From assembly GCF_022809355.1 (NCBI RefSeq), contig NZ_JAKZMM010000030.1, positions 1 to 53,194 of the forward strand: a stretch of DNA of 53,194 nt. Reading direction: 5' to 3'. The notes under the pieces were generated by a model. It was not told the origin of the DNA. It was given only the letters and a program-made list of their open reading frames with translations, and did no database searches. The stretch is from Parabacteroides faecalis (lineage in GTDB: Bacteria; Bacteroidota; Bacteroidia; Bacteroidales; Tannerellaceae). Position numbers and translations under genes: made by a program. Positions 50,459 to 53,194 of the stretch are shown here, in pieces; the stretch's first letter is position 1, and every line of letters begins with the position of its first letter.

Positions 50459-52567
50459 TTATTTCGGCAACTTAAACTTATCCAAAAGTCGATTAATTTG
50501 AGTTGTCCCTATCTGTAAGGTTCTTTCATCCAAATCAGCTGTTATCGTTTGAGCTTCTGCACTTGATAACAAACCGTCGTTTTGGAATTGCTCTATTTGC
50601 CGTTTTTCATTCGCCAATAACATACGGATAGCTTTTCGCGTTACTGCACACCGATAAGAAATTGGATATTCTTTAGATAAATTCAAAATAGACTGTTCAA
50701 TCCGGTCTATATTTTCTTCTATCTCTTTTACTAACTGTAATAAGGCTTCTTTCTTTGAATCAGATAAAACAGACGAATTAGAGAAATCCTTCACCAATTT
50801 CAATGATTCCTTCTGAGTAATAACAAAGCCTCTTCCCATATCATAACCGTTAATTACTCGTTCATGAGCATAGCGGTCAACCCATTTCTTTATACTTTCT
50901 TTATTTTGCGTCCAACGAATATAAAAAGGATAATCATAATACTTGAAAATACTTTTCCGATAAGATAATGGCATATGGCCGTCTCTATCATACAACTCAT
51001 CCAACGATGCTAATAATTTCTTTAATGAGATGTTTGATATGATACCTTCATTGTATAAATTCCAGCATAATGCTCTTTCCTTTTCTATCACACGCAACCG
51101 GACATCGGCTAATACGTCTTTTGTTTGAATAGAAACAACTGGAGCTGTCTCCGGTTCCGGAAGGAACTTTTCCACAAGAGCCCAGTTGGCTACTTCCAAA
51201 GCTTCTCTTTTTTTCAGACGTTCCAGATACTTCTCGGAATTATCAGTTATCTGCTTCTTCAAACTATAATCCAATAACATTTTAGCAGAAGGAACTTTGG
51301 TTAAACCTAGTTTTAACAATAGCCAACGCATTGTAGTTGCATTTACAGCCAAGGTTAGAGTCACGATTCCACCTGTAAATAACAAGATTTGACGACGGAT
51401 ATCTTCAGGAATTTCCAACGTATAAGAAACCATTAAGGCCAAAGTCAATCCTAATGCTCCTCTCAAACCACCCCAAGCCAAAATGAATGATTCACGACGA
51501 GTCAATCCATAACCCGCTTTTTTCATAAACGGATACAAAATAGAGATAACCAGCATTCGTACAATATTTACCCCCACATAAACTAATATCACGAGTAGCA
51601 AACTTGTCCATGACAGCTCAATCTTCATTGCTATTACGACACCTACAATAATAAAGATTAATGTATTGGCTATATATGCCATCAATTCCCAGAACTGATC
51701 CATAAAATGATTAACTTCAGGTTTTAATTTAGGACGTCCGGCATTGGTAATCGTCAGACCAAACGCCACCAAAGCAATAACACCTGATACATCAAGAATA
51801 CTTTGAGCCAAAATAAATGTAATATAAGAAGAAACAATAATTACACTATTCTGTACAGCTTCTTCTCCTCCTACTTTGCCTAACAGCCAAATGGTAAAAC
51901 GGGCAGTTACCCAGCCCAACAACATTCCTCCAAATACAACAATCAAAAAGTTCAAAAATGGATCGGCAACTGCACCAGCATTGGTATAAACACCGAAAAA
52001 TAACATAAATAAGACAATGCCCGTACCATCATTTAACATAGACTCTGCATCTACTAAAGTTGAGAAGCGTTTACTTGTTCCTAACTCTTTTAGTAAAGCG
52101 ACAACCGCCACAGGGTCTGTTGCACTAATTAAAGCCCCAAACATGAATGCATAATTCCAATTCCATCCTTCACAAGCAGGAATAAAAGATGCCATACCCA
52201 TAATGAATACTCCTGTCAATAACATGGCTATAACCATACCTGGTCCCGCCAACAAAGTTGAATTTAACAAGGACTTTCGGAATACATGCAAATCTAACTC
52301 ATAAGCGCCATCAAATATCAATATCGGAAGGAAAATAAACAAAATCAAATCAGGATCCATATTACCGGCAAAATCTACAGCCGACTTAAGGAATCCCGTT
52401 TCCGGAAACACACCAAATCGATCCAACAGTCCGATGACTATCCCAATAGCAAATAAGCCCACGGTATAAGGGAATGTTGTCTTCTTTAACAAGGATTTTA
52501 AAATTGCTCCTAGAACTAAACACACCACTACAAATATTAGTGGAGCTAATAATGCCATTGTTTCCAT
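50459..52567 (-). CDS. CPA1-type sodium/proton antiporter
   Basis: 702 residues. About 12-13 membrane segments span 1-430, including FGALISATDPVAVVALLKEL with the ion-binding Asp and LAWGGLRGALGLTLALMVSY. A cytoplasmic, helical tail of about 270 residues follows and probably regulates transport. It exchanges Na+ or K+ for H+ across the inner membrane. A -7 box TAATTTTG lies at 52649-52642 (minus). The gap to the rRNA (52568-52738) shows no gene. Confidence 0.9.
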   Translation of the reverse strand: METMALLAPLIFVVVCLVLGAILKSLLKKTTFPYTVGLFAIGIVIGLLDRFGVFPETGFLKSAVDFAGNMDPDLILFIFLPILIFDGAYELDLHVFRKSLLNSTLLAGPGMVIAMLLTGVFIMGMASFIPACEGWNWNYAFMFGALISATDPVAVVALLKELGTSKRFSTLVDAESMLNDGTGIVLFMLFFGVYTNAGAVADPFLNFLIVVFGGMLLGWVTARFTIWLLGKVGGEEAVQNSVIIVSSYITFILAQSILDVSGVIALVAFGLTITNAGRPKLKPEVNHFMDQFWELMAYIANTLIFIIVGVVIAMKIELSWTSLLLVILVYVGVNIVRMLVISILYPFMKKAGYGLTRRESFILAWGGLRGALGLTLALMVSYTLEIPEDIRRQILLFTGGIVTLTLAVNATTMRWLLLKLGLTKVPSAKMLLDYSLKKQITDNSEKYLERLKKREALEVANWALVEKFLPEPETAPVVSIQTKDVLADVRLRVIEKERALCWNLYNEGIISNISLKKLLASLDELYDRDGHMPLSYRKSIFKYYDYPFYIRWTQNKESIKKWVDRYAHERVINGYDMGRGFVITQKESLKLVKDFSNSSVLSDSKKEALLQLVKEIEENIDRIEQSILNLSKEYPISYRCAVTRKAIRMLLANEKRQIEQFQNDGLLSSAEAQTITADLDERTLQIGTTQINRLLDKFKLPK

Positions 52568-52738
52568 TTTTTCTTCTATCTAATTTAAACTAAAACGTAT
52601 TTAATCGCTCAACATCTCATTCATGTATTCTTCATCATAGGCAAAATTATATAAAAAATCAGAAACCCAGAAATGGAGCATAGAAAATAGGAACAAGCCA
52701 AGGAGTGGAAGGGAGTTGTTGATGAATATATAAGACGA

Positions 52739-52774
52739 AAAAAGCCGCTTCAACATTTTGTTGAACCGGCTTTC
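52739..52774 (-). terminator. rRNA operon terminator
   Basis: On the minus strand AAAGCCGGTTCAACA pairs with TGTTGAAGCGGCTTT, with one mismatch, followed by a T run. It lies about 15 bases after the 5S 3' end. Confidence 0.8.
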
Positions 52775-52787
52775 ATTCTCTCTCTAA

Positions 52788-52895
<108 letters not shown>

Positions 52896-52989
52896 TAATG
52901 TCTTTATTTTAATCTTTTGAACCTGCCGTACATCCCGTAAAGTCTTCCGGAAGACCTTCTCTGCTTCGTAATTATCAATCCTTTTTCCG

Positions 52990-53194
52990 ATAAGAAAGTT
53001 TCGGGCTATTAGTACTGCTCGGCTTCGCCATTACTGACCTTACACCTGCAGCCTATCAACGTCATCGTCTTTGACGACCCTCGTAAGGAAATCTTATCTT
53101 GAGGTTGGCTTCGTACTTAGATGCTTTCAGCACTTATCCTTTCCAGACTTAGATACCCGGCGGTGCACCTGGCGGTACAACCGGTAAACCAGTG
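52990..53194 (-). rRNA. rrl: 23S ribosomal RNA, 3' part
   Basis: The minus strand ends in the 23S 3' sequence AGTACTAATAGCCCGAAACT; upstream it includes conserved domain VI sequence with ACCGCCAGGTGCACCGCCGG. The gene continues beyond the right edge. The spacer to 5S (about 52896-52989) contains a GTCTTCC/GGAAGAC dyad, possibly a processing stem. Confidence 0.93.

Overview
The window is a Bacteroidales chromosome segment, most likely Parabacteroides or a close relative. The evidence is the -7 promoter motif TAnnTTTG (with TTTG about 19-20 bases upstream), weak Shine-Dalgarno use, a tmRNA tag reading GENNYALAA, and families typical of the order (gldH, a RicT-like PSP1 protein, GH127, DUF6261, mreBCD-mrdA-rodA). 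The genus is inferred; no 16S sequence is present.

Region 1 (1-12608) is the right end of an integrated prophage; its structural genes would lie left of the window. A minus-strand early operon (about 8691 down to 1) carries Cro-like and DUF3853 regulators, a Sak4-like ATPase, a PD-(D/E)XK nuclease, SSB, a NinB-like protein, DUF4494, a VRR-NUC nuclease, a DUF4373 replication protein and a helicase-loader-type ATPase, interleaved with several small ORFs. Divergent from it, a tightly packed plus-strand lysogeny operon encodes an S24 repressor, an HsdR-N-like nuclease, a lipoprotein, a small HTH-like protein and a tyrosine integrase. The integrase abuts the 3' end of ssrA (12609-13006), the likely attachment site. 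The early operon contains two tRNA-like RNA elements, each starting exactly at a stop codon: one is a cloverleaf with a four-base anticodon loop, the other an acceptor/T-arm minihelix.

Region 2 (13150-28043) is core chromosome: a LytTR regulator with a NAGPA-like protein, an NlpE-like lipoprotein, secreted esterases, a purine cluster (NCS2 permease and xpt), threonine aldolase, an acetyltransferase, rsmE, a nucleoside transporter, a bifunctional nuclease, and a LysR gene divergent from a flavodoxin-like gene and katA.

Region 3 (28044-32900) is repeat-rich: a 691-residue surface protein with internal repeats between two copies of a 68-base inverted repeat, a DUF6261 gene, a 42-base tandem array, 22-base palindromes, a CTTG tetranucleotide tract inside a promoter-driven ORF, and a HigBA-type toxin-antitoxin pair.

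Region 4 (33347-39822) is an arabinose operon, araD-araA-araB followed by a lipoprotein GH127 beta-L-arabinofuranosidase. Region 5 (40263-52567) holds a TlpA-like thioredoxin, ricT-gldH, and the cell-shape operon mreB-mreC-mreD-mrdA-rodA next to purH and a CPA1 antiporter. The window ends in a minus-strand rRNA operon (5S and the 3' part of 23S).

The main candidates for undescribed biology are the prophage tRNA-like elements at gene junctions and a family of 22-base palindromic units (10-base arms, 2-base centre), found singly and as exact 22-base-period tandem arrays at 16915-17001 and 40075-40162.
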